Shown one piece after another: positions 26,188-34,229 of a DNA stretch of 64,000 nucleotides. Each line of letters begins with the position of its first letter. The stretch's first letter is position 1. The notes beneath the pieces were generated by a model. That model did not search any database, was not told where the DNA came from, and saw nothing but the letters and a program-made list of their open reading frames with translations. The stretch is taken from NCBI GenBank assembly GCA_022647565.1, contig JALCLA010000001.1, positions 868,001 through 932,000 of the forward strand. The letters run 5' to 3'. This DNA is from Chiayiivirga sp. GTDB lineage: Bacteria; Pseudomonadota; Gammaproteobacteria; Xanthomonadales; Xanthomonadaceae. A program made the translations under genes and the position numbers.

Positions 26188-26227
26188 AGTCGTGTTGGCC
26201 GGGCCGGCCCGGCATTGCCGCATCAAA

Positions 26228-26242
26228 TGCGAATCACTATCA
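26228..26242 (+). promoter_or_regulatory. Fur box ahead of the iron(III) importer
   Basis: TGCGAATCACTATCA matches the 7-1-7 Fur consensus TGATAATnATTATCA at 11 of 14 fixed positions. It lies 86 bases upstream of the iron-binding protein gene, where Fur with Fe(2+) would repress transcription. Confidence 0.65.
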
Positions 26243-26328
26243 TCTTTCGATGAGCGACGCCGCCGGCGTCGCCGCTGGCGGGTCGCGCACGCGGCTCCGA
26301 CGCTGCTTCCCCCACGATCGAGGTCGCG

Positions 26329-27327
26329 ATGCGCAATCAGGTTTGGACGATGCTGCTGCTGGCAGCGACCGCGCTCTCGCCGGCGCGGGCGGCGGATGAG
26401 TTGCTGGTCTATTCCGAGCGCAAGGAACCGTTGATCCAGCCGATCTTCGAGACCTACACGCGCGAAACCGGGGTCAAGGTCACGTGGCTGACCGACGCGG
26501 CGCCGGTGTTGATCGAACGGCTCGCGGCCGAAGGCGAAGCGACACGCGCGGACCTGTTCATGGCGGTCGATGCCGGCAATCTCTGGCAGGCGGCGGAGCG
26601 CGGCCTGCTGGCGAAGACCGAGTCGCCGGCGCTCGATGCCGCGATACCCGCCAATCTGCGCGATCCCGACGGGCGCTGGTTCGCGCTCTCGCAACGCGCG
26701 CGCACCATCGTCTATTCGACCGAGCGGGTGAAGCCCGAACAGTTGTCCACATATGAGGCACTGGCCGACCCGCAATGGAAGGGTCGGCTCTGCCTGCGTT
26801 CGTCCAAGAAGGTTTACAACCAGTCCCTCACCGCGACGCTGATCGCGCGCAGCGGTGCCGAGCAGACCGAGGCCGTGGTGCAGGGCTGGGTGGCGAACCT
26901 CGCGGCTGTGCCCTTCGCCGACGACACCTTGCTGGTGCAGGCCATCGCCGCGGGCCAGTGCGATGTCGGCATCGTGAACACCTATTACTTCGGTCGCCTG
27001 CAGAAGGACGACCCGGCGATTCCGGTGGCGGTGTTCTGGCCGAACCAGCAGGACGCCGGCGTGCACGTGAATATTTCCGGTGCCGGCATCGTCGCGCACT
27101 CCCGGCACAAGGAGGCGGCGCGGAAACTGCTCGAGTGGCTGGCTTCGGACGAGGCGCAGGACGAATTCGCGCGCCTGAACTTCGAGTATCCGGCCAAGGC
27201 CGGCATTGCGCTCGATCCCGTGGTCGCGGCCTGGGGTGAGTTCAAGCGCGACCCGGTCAATGTGGTCGAAGCCGGGCGGCGGCAGGCCGAAGCGGTGCGA
27301 CTGATGGATCGTGCCGGGTGGAAATGA
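26329..27327 (+). CDS. fbpA: Iron(III) ABC transporter substrate-binding protein
   Basis: This 332-residue periplasmic ferric-binding protein of the FbpA/FutA type has a signal peptide (VWTMLLLAATALSPARAADE) and the family start LLVYSERKEPLIQPIFETYT. Also seen are LTDAAPVLIERLAAEG, GRLCLRSSKKVYNQSLTATL, and CDVGIVNTYYFGRLQKDD, whose adjacent tyrosines are the usual iron ligands. The C-terminus GVHVNISGAGIVAHSRHKEA is also family-typical. A Fur box upstream supports an iron role. The permease gene follows 37 bases later on the same strand; no ATPase gene is next to them. Confidence 0.88.
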   Translation: MRNQVWTMLLLAATALSPARAADELLVYSERKEPLIQPIFETYTRETGVKVTWLTDAAPVLIERLAAEGEATRADLFMAVDAGNLWQAAERGLLAKTESPALDAAIPANLRDPDGRWFALSQRARTIVYSTERVKPEQLSTYEALADPQWKGRLCLRSSKKVYNQSLTATLIARSGAEQTEAVVQGWVANLAAVPFADDTLLVQAIAAGQCDVGIVNTYYFGRLQKDDPAIPVAVFWPNQQDAGVHVNISGAGIVAHSRHKEAARKLLEWLASDEAQDEFARLNFEYPAKAGIALDPVVAAWGEFKRDPVNVVEAGRRQAEAVRLMDRAGWK

Positions 27328-27364
27328 TTCTCGCCGGCGAAGCGCGGAGTACGTCCCGCTGCCC

Positions 27365-28963
27365 ATGCCTGCGTCGGTAGCGCGGAGCCTGCACCGCGCC
27401 TTGCCACGCACGACGGCGTGGCTGATCGCGCTGCCCTGTTCGTCCCCTTGCTGTGGCTTGGCGCGAGCTGGGCCACGCCGCAGCCCGACGTGTGGGCACA
27501 TCTGCGCGACTACGTGCTCGGCGACGTGCTGCGCAATACGCTGGGCCTGGCGTTGTTGCTGGCGTTGGGGGTCAGCGCGCTGGGCTTGCCGCTGGCCTGG
27601 TTGTCGGCGCGCTGCGACTACCCGGGGCGGCGCTGGCTGGATTGGGCGTTGGTGTTGCCACTGGCCTTGCCCGGTTACGTCGCGGCCTTCGCGTGGGTGG
27701 GACTGCTCGATTACGCCGGCCCGCTGCAGAGTGCGTGGCGAGCGCTGAGCGGGTCGCGCGCCGCGCTGCATGACGGGCGCGGTGTGATCGGTGCGGCACT
27801 CATCCTGACCCTCGTCCTGTATCCGTATCTCTATCTGCTGGCACGCGCTGCTTTCTTGCGCCAGGGTGCGGCCGCCTTCGATGCCGCGCGCAGCCTCGGG
27901 CGCACGCCTTGGTCGGCCTTCGTCCGCGTGGCGCTGCCGCTGGCGCGCCCGGCCTGGGTCGCCGGCCTGAGCCTGGCCTTGCTCGAGGCCCTGGCCGATT
28001 TCGGTGCGGTTTCGATCCTCGGCGTCGATACCTTCACCACGGCCATCTACAAGACCTGGTTTGGCCTCTACTCCCTGCCGGCGGCGGCGCAGCTGTCCTG
28101 CGTGCTTCTGCTGGCGGTTGCCGCGGTGTTGCTGGTGGAACAGGCGTTGCGCTCGCGCGGGCGGGTGAGCGAGCGCAGCCTGCGTCCGATGCCGCGACTG
28201 GTCCTGCGTGGATGGCGCGCAGTGGCGGCCTGCGCCTTCGCGCTCGGCGTATTCGCGTTCGGATTCGTGATCCCGGTGGCGCGGTTGCTGCATTGGGCGC
28301 TGCGCGCGCCGGTTGCGTGGCAGCCGCTGATCGAGGTGGCGTTCAACACCTTGATGCTGGGCGTGGCCGTGGCGATCGCGGTGCTGGCGATCGCCTTCGT
28401 GCTGGCGGCCATGGAGCGCCGTGCGCCGCGCGACGCCTGGCTGCGCGCACCGATCTTTCTGGCCAATCTCGGCTATGCGATTCCCGGCACGGTGTTGGCG
28501 GTGGCCCTGATGCTGGCCCTGCTCGGCACCGAAGCCTGGTTGCGGGCGCGCTGGCAGGCGAGTCCCGTTCTGGCTTCCGGCGTGCTCGCGATGGGCCTGG
28601 CCTTGACCTTGCGCTTCCTGCGCGTGGGCTACGGAAGTGTCGAAAGCGGTTGGCGCGCGCTGCGACCCGAGCTGATCGAGGCCGCGCGCAGTCTCGGTGC
28701 ATCGCGTGGGCAGCGCCTGTGGCAGATCGAGTTGCCGCTGCTGCGTCCCAGCCTGCTTGCCGCGCTGCTGCTGGTGGGCGTGGAAGTGATGAAAGAGATG
28801 CCCGCCACCTTGATGTTGCGTCCGCCCGGCTGGGATACGCTGGCGGTGAAGATCTACGGTTACACCAGCGAAGGCCTCTGGCACGAAGCGGCCTGGCCGG
28901 CCCTTGATCCTGATCGTCATCGGCCTGCTGCCGGTGCGTTGGCTGGTGCGCGCGCAGCGCTAG
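27365..28963 (+). CDS. fbpB: Iron(III) ABC transporter permease (two frameshifts)
   Basis: The protein is a fused two-domain inner-membrane permease of the FbpB/SfuB type, about 530 residues. Each half has an EAA-type loop contacting the ATPase: [20 protein letters not shown] in the first and [20 protein letters not shown] in the second. The N-terminus [20 protein letters not shown] reads to ALP and then needs one base added in CCC (27434-27436) to continue as [12 protein letters not shown]. Near the end, one C too many in CCC (28901-28903) diverts the frame; without it the protein ends [21 protein letters not shown] at a TAG at 28961. Both sites are short C runs, so error is likely. The following gene is gcvT, so the ATPase subunit must be encoded elsewhere. 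Confidence 0.82.
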
Positions 28964-28989
28964 GCTCGGGAGCCACGCCGTTACCATGC

Positions 28990-29016
28990 GCCGGCGCACA
29001 GGTTTCCTGCGCCGGC
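28990..29016 (+). terminator. Hairpin between the iron permease and gcvT
   Basis: The 9-bp perfect stem GCCGGCGCA and TGCGCCGGC encloses a 9-base loop 27 bases after the permease stop. There is no T run, so it is a weak candidate terminator or attenuator. A GATAAT (29025-29030) just after it could be the -10 of the gcvT promoter. Confidence 0.4.
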
Positions 29017-29057
29017 CACGCTGCGATAATGCGCGTCTTTCCCGCCCGGATCGCGCC

Positions 29058-30158
29058 ATGACCCAGAAGACCATCCTCAACGCCACCCATCGTGCGCTCG
29101 GCGCCAAAATGGTGGACTTCGGCGGCTGGGACATGCCGATCAGCTATGGCTCGCAGCTCGACGAACACCACCAGGTGCGACGCCACGCCGGCATGTTCGA
29201 TGTTTCGCACATGACGGTGGTCGACCTCACCGGCCCGCACACGCGCGAGTTCCTGCGTCGGCTGCTGGCCAACAGCGTCGACAAGTTGAAGACGCCGGGC
29301 AAGGCGCTGTACTCGTGCATGCTCAACGACGAGGGCGGGGTGATCGACGACCTCATCGTCTATTTCCTGGCCGAAGAATTCTTCCGCGTGGTGGTGAATG
29401 CCTCCACCCGCGACAAGGACCTGGCCTGGATCCAGGCCCAGGCGAAGGCCTTCGGGGTGAGCGTCACCGAACGGCCGGAGCTGGCGATGATCGCGGTGCA
29501 GGGACCGCAGGCGCGCGCCGCGGTGATCGGTCTGTTGGCGCCCGAGTCGCGCGCCGCCATCGAGAAGCTGGGCAAGTTCGCCGCGCGCGAAGCCGGCGGT
29601 GCCGCCGGCGAGACCCTGTTCGTGGCGCGTACCGGCTACACCGGCGAGGACGGCTTCGAGATCGTGCTGCCGGAAGCGCAGGCGGTGGCATTCTGGAACC
29701 GCCTGCTCGACGCCGGGGTGAAGCCCGCTGGCCTCGGAGCACGCGACACCTTGCGCCTGGAAGCCGGCATGAACCTCTACGGACAGGACATGGACGAAAC
29801 CATCTCTCCCTACGAGGCCGGTCTGGCCTGGACCGTGTCGCTGGACGAAGGCCGCGACTTCATCGGGCGCCGCGTGCTCGAGGCGCAGGCGCATGGCGGC
29901 GCACCGCGCCAGATGATCGGGCTGGTGATGGACGAGAAGGGCGTGTTGCGCCATGGCCAGACGGTGTTCTGCGCGGCCGGCCAGGGCGAGATTCTTTCGG
30001 GCACCTTTTCACCGACGCTGGCCAAGGGCATCGCCTTCGCGCGCGTGCCGGCCGGCGAGCTGGGCACGGTCAGGGTCGACATCCGCGGGCGTGAAGTGCC
30101 GGTGCGTGTGGTGAAGTACCCGTTCGTGCGCGACGGCAAGCCCTGCGAAGGCGTGTAA
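29058..30158 (+). CDS. gcvT: Glycine cleavage system T protein (aminomethyltransferase)
   Basis: GcvT transfers the aminomethyl carbon from lipoyl-GcvH to tetrahydrofolate, releasing ammonia, in the cytoplasm. The 366-residue length matches the family. Seen are the N-terminus [54 protein letters not shown], the folate-binding segment [16 protein letters not shown], and [20 protein letters not shown] with the catalytic Asp. The start is the ATG of MTQKTIL. gcvH follows 39 bases later, while gcvP is not in this window. Confidence 0.93.
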   Translation: MTQKTILNATHRALGAKMVDFGGWDMPISYGSQLDEHHQVRRHAGMFDVSHMTVVDLTGPHTREFLRRLLANSVDKLKTPGKALYSCMLNDEGGVIDDLIVYFLAEEFFRVVVNASTRDKDLAWIQAQAKAFGVSVTERPELAMIAVQGPQARAAVIGLLAPESRAAIEKLGKFAAREAGGAAGETLFVARTGYTGEDGFEIVLPEAQAVAFWNRLLDAGVKPAGLGARDTLRLEAGMNLYGQDMDETISPYEAGLAWTVSLDEGRDFIGRRVLEAQAHGGAPRQMIGLVMDEKGVLRHGQTVFCAAGQGEILSGTFSPTLAKGIAFARVPAGELGTVRVDIRGREVPVRVVKYPFVRDGKPCEGV

Positions 30159-30197
30159 ACTTTTTCCCGGTTCGACCCTTACTCCTGGAGTCCTGCA

Positions 30198-30593
30198 ATG
30201 AACGAAATCCCCGGCGATCTGAAGTTCCTGCGTTCGCATGAGTGGGCGCGCCTCGACGACAGCGGCAAGGTGACAGTCGGCATCTCGGACCATGCCCAGA
30301 GCCAGCTGGGCGATCTGGTGTACGTGGAGCTGCCCAACGTCGGCGAGCACGTGGACCAGGGCGCGGCGGTGGCCGTGGTCGAGTCGGTCAAGGCGGCGTC
30401 CGACATCTACGCGCCGGTGGGCGGCAAGGTCGTGGCGGTGAATTCCGCCCTTTCCGACAAGCCCGAGACGATCAACGAAGATGCTTTCGGCGAAGGCTGG
30501 ATCTACGTGCTGGAGCCGGACGACCTGAGCCAGATGGACGAACTGCTCGGCCCGAACGACTACGCCTCGGTGCTGGAGGAAGACGAGCACTGA
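30198..30593 (+). CDS. gcvH: Glycine cleavage system H protein
   Basis: GcvH is the small lipoyl carrier that shuttles the aminomethyl group between GcvP and GcvT. The 131-residue protein has the N-terminal strand [20 protein letters not shown], the hammerhead core [20 protein letters not shown] and the lipoylation site [20 protein letters not shown], in which Lys of SVKA is modified. [10 protein letters not shown] and a C-terminal acidic helix follow. It begins after a good ribosome site (CTGGAG) and is likely co-transcribed with gcvT, ending at the terminator at 30625. Confidence 0.93.
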   Translation: MNEIPGDLKFLRSHEWARLDDSGKVTVGISDHAQSQLGDLVYVELPNVGEHVDQGAAVAVVESVKAASDIYAPVGGKVVAVNSALSDKPETINEDAFGEGWIYVLEPDDLSQMDELLGPNDYASVLEEDEH

Positions 30594-30624
30594 GCACGTC
30601 TTCGCCCAGCTGCGCAGCTTCCGG

Positions 30625-30655
30625 ACCGGCCGCCTCGTGCGGCCGGTGTCGTTTC
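30625..30655 (+). terminator. Terminator after gcvH
   Basis: A perfect 9-bp stem, ACCGGCCGC and GCGGCCGGT, with a CTCGT loop is followed by GTCGTTTCC, 31 bases past the gcvH stop. Confidence 0.65.
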
Positions 30656-31179
30656 CGTCCCCCGCCAATGGCGGCGGCCGACCGTGATCCGCCGCCGTCG
30701 CACATCGGGGTGCGGCTTCCGTCGCCCACGACGGAAGCGCCGCACGTCGCACCGAACACCTGTCCGACCTGGTGATAACCGCTCTGCGACCGACCGCGAC
30801 CACGCGTCGCGACCGTCCGAGTTCGCGCAGTTTGCGCATTTTCGATGTTGCGACGCAGGAAATCGGCGCCGCCTCGACCAACTTCCGCGCGCCGCGCCGA
30901 CGGCGCTTCCGCAGGCGTCGATGCGCGCCTGATCACGGCGCGGCGAGTGCGTTGCTTGCACGTGGATGTGCTCGGGATTCCGGTCGACGTGCAAGCGGCA
31001 ACGCGAAAAACAAACGTGCTATTGGCGCATTCCGAAATTTTCTTGCGCGTCGACGACGCTCTGCGGCAAGCGCGCGACGCCACCTCCGATGCCGCCTGCA
31101 GGCGCGCCTGCGTGCTCGCTGTCGGCGCGTCCGATGTGTCATTCGAATGAACCCGCGGAAAAATTTTTGCGTCGATGTG
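30656..31179. other. Intergenic stretch without a recognisable gene
   Basis: About 520 bases of GC-rich sequence. Open frames exist on both strands, but their translations are Arg-rich and resemble nothing known, with no convincing ribosome site. A more A/T-rich patch (30990-31040) is the only compositional change. I see no RNA gene here. Confidence 0.5.
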
Positions 31180-31208
31180 TTGACAGTGGGAAAACTCGTG
31201 TTTAGTTT
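31180..31208 (+). promoter_or_regulatory. Sigma-70-type promoter upstream of the H1-like gene
   Basis: TTGACA (-35, perfect) and TAGTTT (-10, 4 of 6) are separated by 17 bases. It lies 280 bases before the H1-like gene, with a terminator-like hairpin in between, so it may drive either a long regulated leader or a separate small RNA. Confidence 0.55.
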
Positions 31209-31370
31209 TCGCCCAACGCAACGGTTGTGCGAGTACGAAGATAGAGATCGGGATCAAAAGTCGGAACACACGCGGCGATGCCGCGACGACATCCACCTCG
31301 GTGGTTAAAGGCCCCGTCTCCCTCCGAATCCGCGGCGCCAAGCAGGCGCATCCAACCCCATCCGAATACG

Positions 31371-31402
31371 ACGCCCGCGCCATTTCCGACGCGGGCGTTT
31401 TC
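31371..31402 (+). terminator. Terminator-like hairpin inside the H1-like leader
   Basis: ACGCCCGC and GCGGGCGT form an 8-bp stem directly followed by TTTTC. It lies about 160 bases after the predicted transcription start and 90 bases before the H1-like gene. A second hairpin (GCGGCGCA/TGCGCCGC) follows at about 31406-31425. Confidence 0.6.
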
Positions 31403-31489
31403 GTATGCGGCGCATCCTGCGCCGCGAATCCCGGGCGATAAGCCCACTGGGCAAAGCTGTAAAGCCAACTGACGAGGAGCTTAAAAGCT

Positions 31490-31858
31490 ATGGCTACGAA
31501 GAAAGCTGCGAAGAAACCGGCCGCGAAGAAAGCGGCCAAGAAGAAGCCGGCGGCCAAGAAGGCTGTCGCCAAGAAGAAGCCGGCAGCCAAGAAGGCTGCT
31601 GCCAAGAAGAAGCCGGCCAAGAAGGCGGCTGCGAAGAAGAAGCCGGCAGCCAAGAAAAAGGCTGCTGCGAAGAAGCCGGCCAAGAAGGCGGCTGCGAAGA
31701 AGAAGCCGGCGGCCAAGAAGAAGGCGGCTGCGAAGAAGAAGCCGGCTGCCAAGAAGGCGGCTGCGAAGAAGAAGCCGGCTGCCAAGAAGGCGGCCAAGAA
31801 GAAGGCTGCGAAGAAGCCGGCGGCCATGCCCGCCGCGCCAGTCGCGCCGGTGATGTAA
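31490..31858 (+). CDS. Histone H1-like Lys/Ala/Pro repeat protein
   Basis: A 122-residue, extremely basic protein made almost wholly of Lys, Ala and Pro in repeats such as [20 protein letters not shown], ending in a non-basic tail ([12 protein letters not shown]). It resembles the C-terminal tail of eukaryotic H1 and bacterial proteins of the AlgP/HctB kind, which bind DNA non-specifically and may compact the nucleoid. There is no globular domain. The start ATG follows GAGGAG at a suitable distance. Repeat-based genes like this vary in length between strains. A strong terminator follows. Confidence 0.85.
   Translation: MATKKAAKKPAAKKAAKKKPAAKKAVAKKKPAAKKAAAKKKPAKKAAAKKKPAAKKKAAAKKPAKKAAAKKKPAAKKKAAAKKKPAAKKAAAKKKPAAKKAAKKKAAKKPAAMPAAPVAPVM
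31500..31840. repeat. In-gene tandem repeats encoding AAKKKP-type units
   Basis: Variants of GCCAAGAAGAAGCCGGC and GCTGCGAAGAAG recur about twenty times through the H1-like gene. The DNA repeats are near identical over 15-20 bases, making this a likely site of recombination or polymerase slippage. Confidence 0.85.
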
Positions 31859-31879
31859 GGACGCAACACGCGATCCACG

Positions 31880-31916
31880 CTCTCTCCCTGTTGCCCAGGC
31901 AGGGAGAGAGTTTTTT
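31880..31916 (+). terminator. Strong intrinsic terminator after the H1-like gene
   Basis: An 11-bp stem, CTCTCTCCCTG and CAGGGAGAGAG, with a 9-base loop is followed by six T. The 270 bases from here to the beta-lactamase-like gene hold nothing else recognisable. Confidence 0.9.
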
Positions 31917-32187
31917 CTCGGTCGGCGGTGTGCTTGCCCGTTGGCCTTCGGATGCCGAGACGCTGCTCCCGCCGGCAATCCTGCACTCCCTTCGACACAC
32001 CCGGTTCCCGATTCCGATTCGCCGTCGTCCGCGTGCGCGGCGTGGGGGCGGCGTTCAACCTGCGCGTGGCGAGTCGGTGCCAGACCGGGAGGCGACCCCG
32101 TTGCGGATTCGGAAGGTCCTGTCAGGCGTGATCCTGACGGACACCACGTCCTGACGTGCGACGAGTGTGGCGCGCGACGCGAAGGGC

Positions 32188-33489
32188 TCAGCGTCGCCGC
32201 CGCGCCGTGGTGCGCGGGGCGAAGCGATGCAGTTCCAGCCAGTCGCGCGCCGGCAGGCCGAGGTAGCGATCAAGCGCCGTCGGCAGCAGGCCGAACGGCA
32301 CGCCGCTCTCGCAATTCCACACCATCACGATGCCGAAGCCATGTTCGGGCAGCAGCGCCAAGGCCGCGCGATAGCCCTGCACTGCGCCGGCATGGAACAC
32401 CATGCGGCGACCGCCGTAGTCGTAGATGCGCCAGCCCAGACCGTAGTGCGCGTCATTGAGGCGTTCGCGTCGCCAGGGGGAGCCCAGCATCTCGCCGGGG
32501 GTGTCGACCAGTTCCGCCTGGACGCTGGCCAGCACCTCGGGTGCAATCACGTCGGCACGCCGGCCGAGCTGCGCCTGCATCCACAAGGCGAGGTCGTGGA
32601 TGCTGGCGTTGACGCCGGCGGCCGGCGGGATGCGGTAGTAGTTCTCCTTCGGCCGCACCGCCACCCAGCGTCCGGCGCGCCGCACATGCGGGCGCGCCCA
32701 GCTGGCGCTGGCTTCGAGCGCGTCGCGGCCATAGGTGGCGTTGTACATGCCGAGCGGGTGGAAGAGACGCTTCTCCACCTGGTGCGAATAGAAATCGCCG
32801 GTGGCAGCAAACACCAGGTCGCCGACCAGGCTGAAGGCGATGTTCTGGTAGCTGTAGCACTGCCCCGCTTCACAGATCGGAGCGACACCGTCGAGCTTGG
32901 CCACCAGCAGCGGATAGGGTTCGTCGGCTTCGAGCTGGCGATCGTAGGTGTTGTGCGGCAGCCCGGCGCGATGGCTGAGGATGTCCTTCACCGTGAGCGT
33001 CTGCGCCGCCTGCACGTTGCGCAGTTTGAATGCCGGCAGGTGGTCGGACACGCGCGTGTCCCAGCGCAGCGCGCCGTCCTGCACCAGCATGGCGCTGAGG
33101 GTGCCGGCGAACGCCTTGGAGAGTGACGCGAGGCGGAACACGGTGTCGACCGTGACCGCTTCCTTGCTGCCGCTGTCCACCAGGCCGAAGCCGCGTTCCA
33201 GCAGGATGGCGTCGTCCTGCACCATGGCCACCGCCAGGCCCGACACCTTGGCCTCGCTCACCACGCGCTGGGCGAGCACTTCGATCTGTTTGGCCAGCAC
33301 GCCCTGGTCGCGAGGCGCAAGCAAGGGCTGGCTGGTGGCAGCCAGCGGCGCGGGAAGGCTGGGTGCGTCGGCACCGGCGAGCGGCGACATCGCCAGCAGG
33401 GCCGCGATGGTCACACCCGGCAGCCCGGATCGTCTGTCTTTCGTGTGCGGCACGGCCTGCGTATGCTTGCTTTCGCGTTGTTTGTCCAA
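32188..33489 (-). CDS. Serine hydrolase, class C beta-lactamase/EstB-like
   Basis: The 433-residue protein is in the beta-lactamase-related penicillin-binding fold. It has a cationic N-terminus with a likely export signal ([20 protein letters not shown]), the nucleophile motif [14 protein letters not shown] (SxxK), [14 protein letters not shown] (YxN) and [17 protein letters not shown] (HxG in place of KTG). The HxG form and the [16 protein letters not shown] segment are usual for esterases and D-amino peptidases of this fold rather than true AmpC beta-lactamases, so antibiotic resistance should not be assumed. It is divergent from the lemA gene, 67 bases away. Confidence 0.8.
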   Translation of the reverse strand: MDKQRESKHTQAVPHTKDRRSGLPGVTIAALLAMSPLAGADAPSLPAPLAATSQPLLAPRDQGVLAKQIEVLAQRVVSEAKVSGLAVAMVQDDAILLERGFGLVDSGSKEAVTVDTVFRLASLSKAFAGTLSAMLVQDGALRWDTRVSDHLPAFKLRNVQAAQTLTVKDILSHRAGLPHNTYDRQLEADEPYPLLVAKLDGVAPICEAGQCYSYQNIAFSLVGDLVFAATGDFYSHQVEKRLFHPLGMYNATYGRDALEASASWARPHVRRAGRWVAVRPKENYYRIPPAAGVNASIHDLALWMQAQLGRRADVIAPEVLASVQAELVDTPGEMLGSPWRRERLNDAHYGLGWRIYDYGGRRMVFHAGAVQGYRAALALLPEHGFGIVMVWNCESGVPFGLLPTALDRYLGLPARDWLELHRFAPRTTARRRR

Positions 33490-33556
33490 CGCGGCATTCT
33501 AGCGCGAAGCAGGCGCGCTGCCGCGAACCCAGTCACCGTTCCGGGGAGGAGTGCTC

Positions 33557-34168
33557 ATGTCGATTTTTCTGGCCTTCGTGGTCGTGGTTGTCGGTTTGGT
33601 CGTGGTGTTCGGTGGTTGGGGCGTAGGCGTCTACAACGGCCTGATCACGGCGCGCAATGCGTTCAAGAACGCCTTTGCCCAGATCGACGTGCAGCTCACC
33701 CGGCGCTACGACCTGATTCCGAATCTGGTGGAGATCGCCAAGGGCTACATGGCGCACGAGCGCGACACGCTCGAAGCCGTGATCAAGGCGCGTGCCGCGG
33801 CGGTTTCCGGCCTCGGCGCGGCCAAGGCCAATCCGGGTGATCCGGCCGCCATGCAGCAGCTCGCCAGCGCCGACCAGGGCTTGTCCGGCATGTTGGGGCG
33901 CCTGATGGTGCTCACCGAGAACTATCCGGACCTCAAGGCCAACCAGAACATGATGCAGCTCACCGAAGAGCTGACCTCGACCGAGAACAAGGTCGCGTTC
34001 GCACGCCAGGCCTACAACGACCAGGTCATGGGCTACAACAACAAGCGCGAAGTGTTCCCGAGCAACCTCATTGCCGGCGTCTTCAATTTCCAGGCCGCGG
34101 CGCTGCTGGAAATCACCGAAGCCGACGCGCACAAGCGCGAAGCGCCGAAGGTTTCGTTCGGTTCGTGA
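33557..34168 (+). CDS. lemA: LemA family protein
   Basis: This 203-residue protein has one N-terminal membrane helix (LAFVVVVVGLVVVFGGWGVG) and the four-helix LemA domain facing outward: YNGLITARNAFKNAFAQIDV, LTRRYDLIPNLVEIAKGYMA, HERDTLEAVIKARAAA and NNKREVFPSNLIAGVFNF. The family's function is not settled; it is typically paired with a membrane M48 or TPM-domain protein. The start ATG follows GGAGGAG, which decides it over the ATG two codons upstream. A hairpin separates it from the M48 gene 61 bases downstream. Confidence 0.88.
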   Translation: MSIFLAFVVVVVGLVVVFGGWGVGVYNGLITARNAFKNAFAQIDVQLTRRYDLIPNLVEIAKGYMAHERDTLEAVIKARAAAVSGLGAAKANPGDPAAMQQLASADQGLSGMLGRLMVLTENYPDLKANQNMMQLTEELTSTENKVAFARQAYNDQVMGYNNKREVFPSNLIAGVFNFQAAALLEITEADAHKREAPKVSFGS

Positions 34169-34173
34169 TCCGC

Positions 34174-34200
34174 AGGCGCGCCGGGGGTTCCGGCGCGCCT
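34174..34200 (+). terminator. Hairpin between lemA and the M48 protease gene
   Basis: The 9-bp perfect stem AGGCGCGCC and GGCGCGCCT with a GGGGGTTCC loop lies in the 61-base gap. It lacks a T tract, so partial attenuation or RNA protection within the operon is more likely than full termination. Confidence 0.4.
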
Positions 34201-34229
34201 TGCCCTATCTCGCGTCGCAGGGTCGGACG

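Noticed and set aside
31215..31402. A 6S RNA gene in the H1-like leader
   Set aside because: GCGACGACATCCACCT followed about 40 bases later by GCGGCG recalls the 3' half of 6S RNA, but the conserved 5' half (GGGCCAGUCCCCUGAGCC-type sequence) is absent and only about 70 bases lie between the promoter and this motif.
30472..32058. A 528-codon open frame on the minus strand across the H1-like gene
   Set aside because: It is the reverse shadow of the Lys/Ala repeats, giving an artificial Phe/Ala/Gly repeat; no ribosome site and no resemblance to known proteins.
32188..33489. AmpC beta-lactamase (resistance gene)
   Set aside because: The third motif is HAG rather than KTG, and no ampR-like regulator is adjacent; an esterase or peptidase role is more likely.
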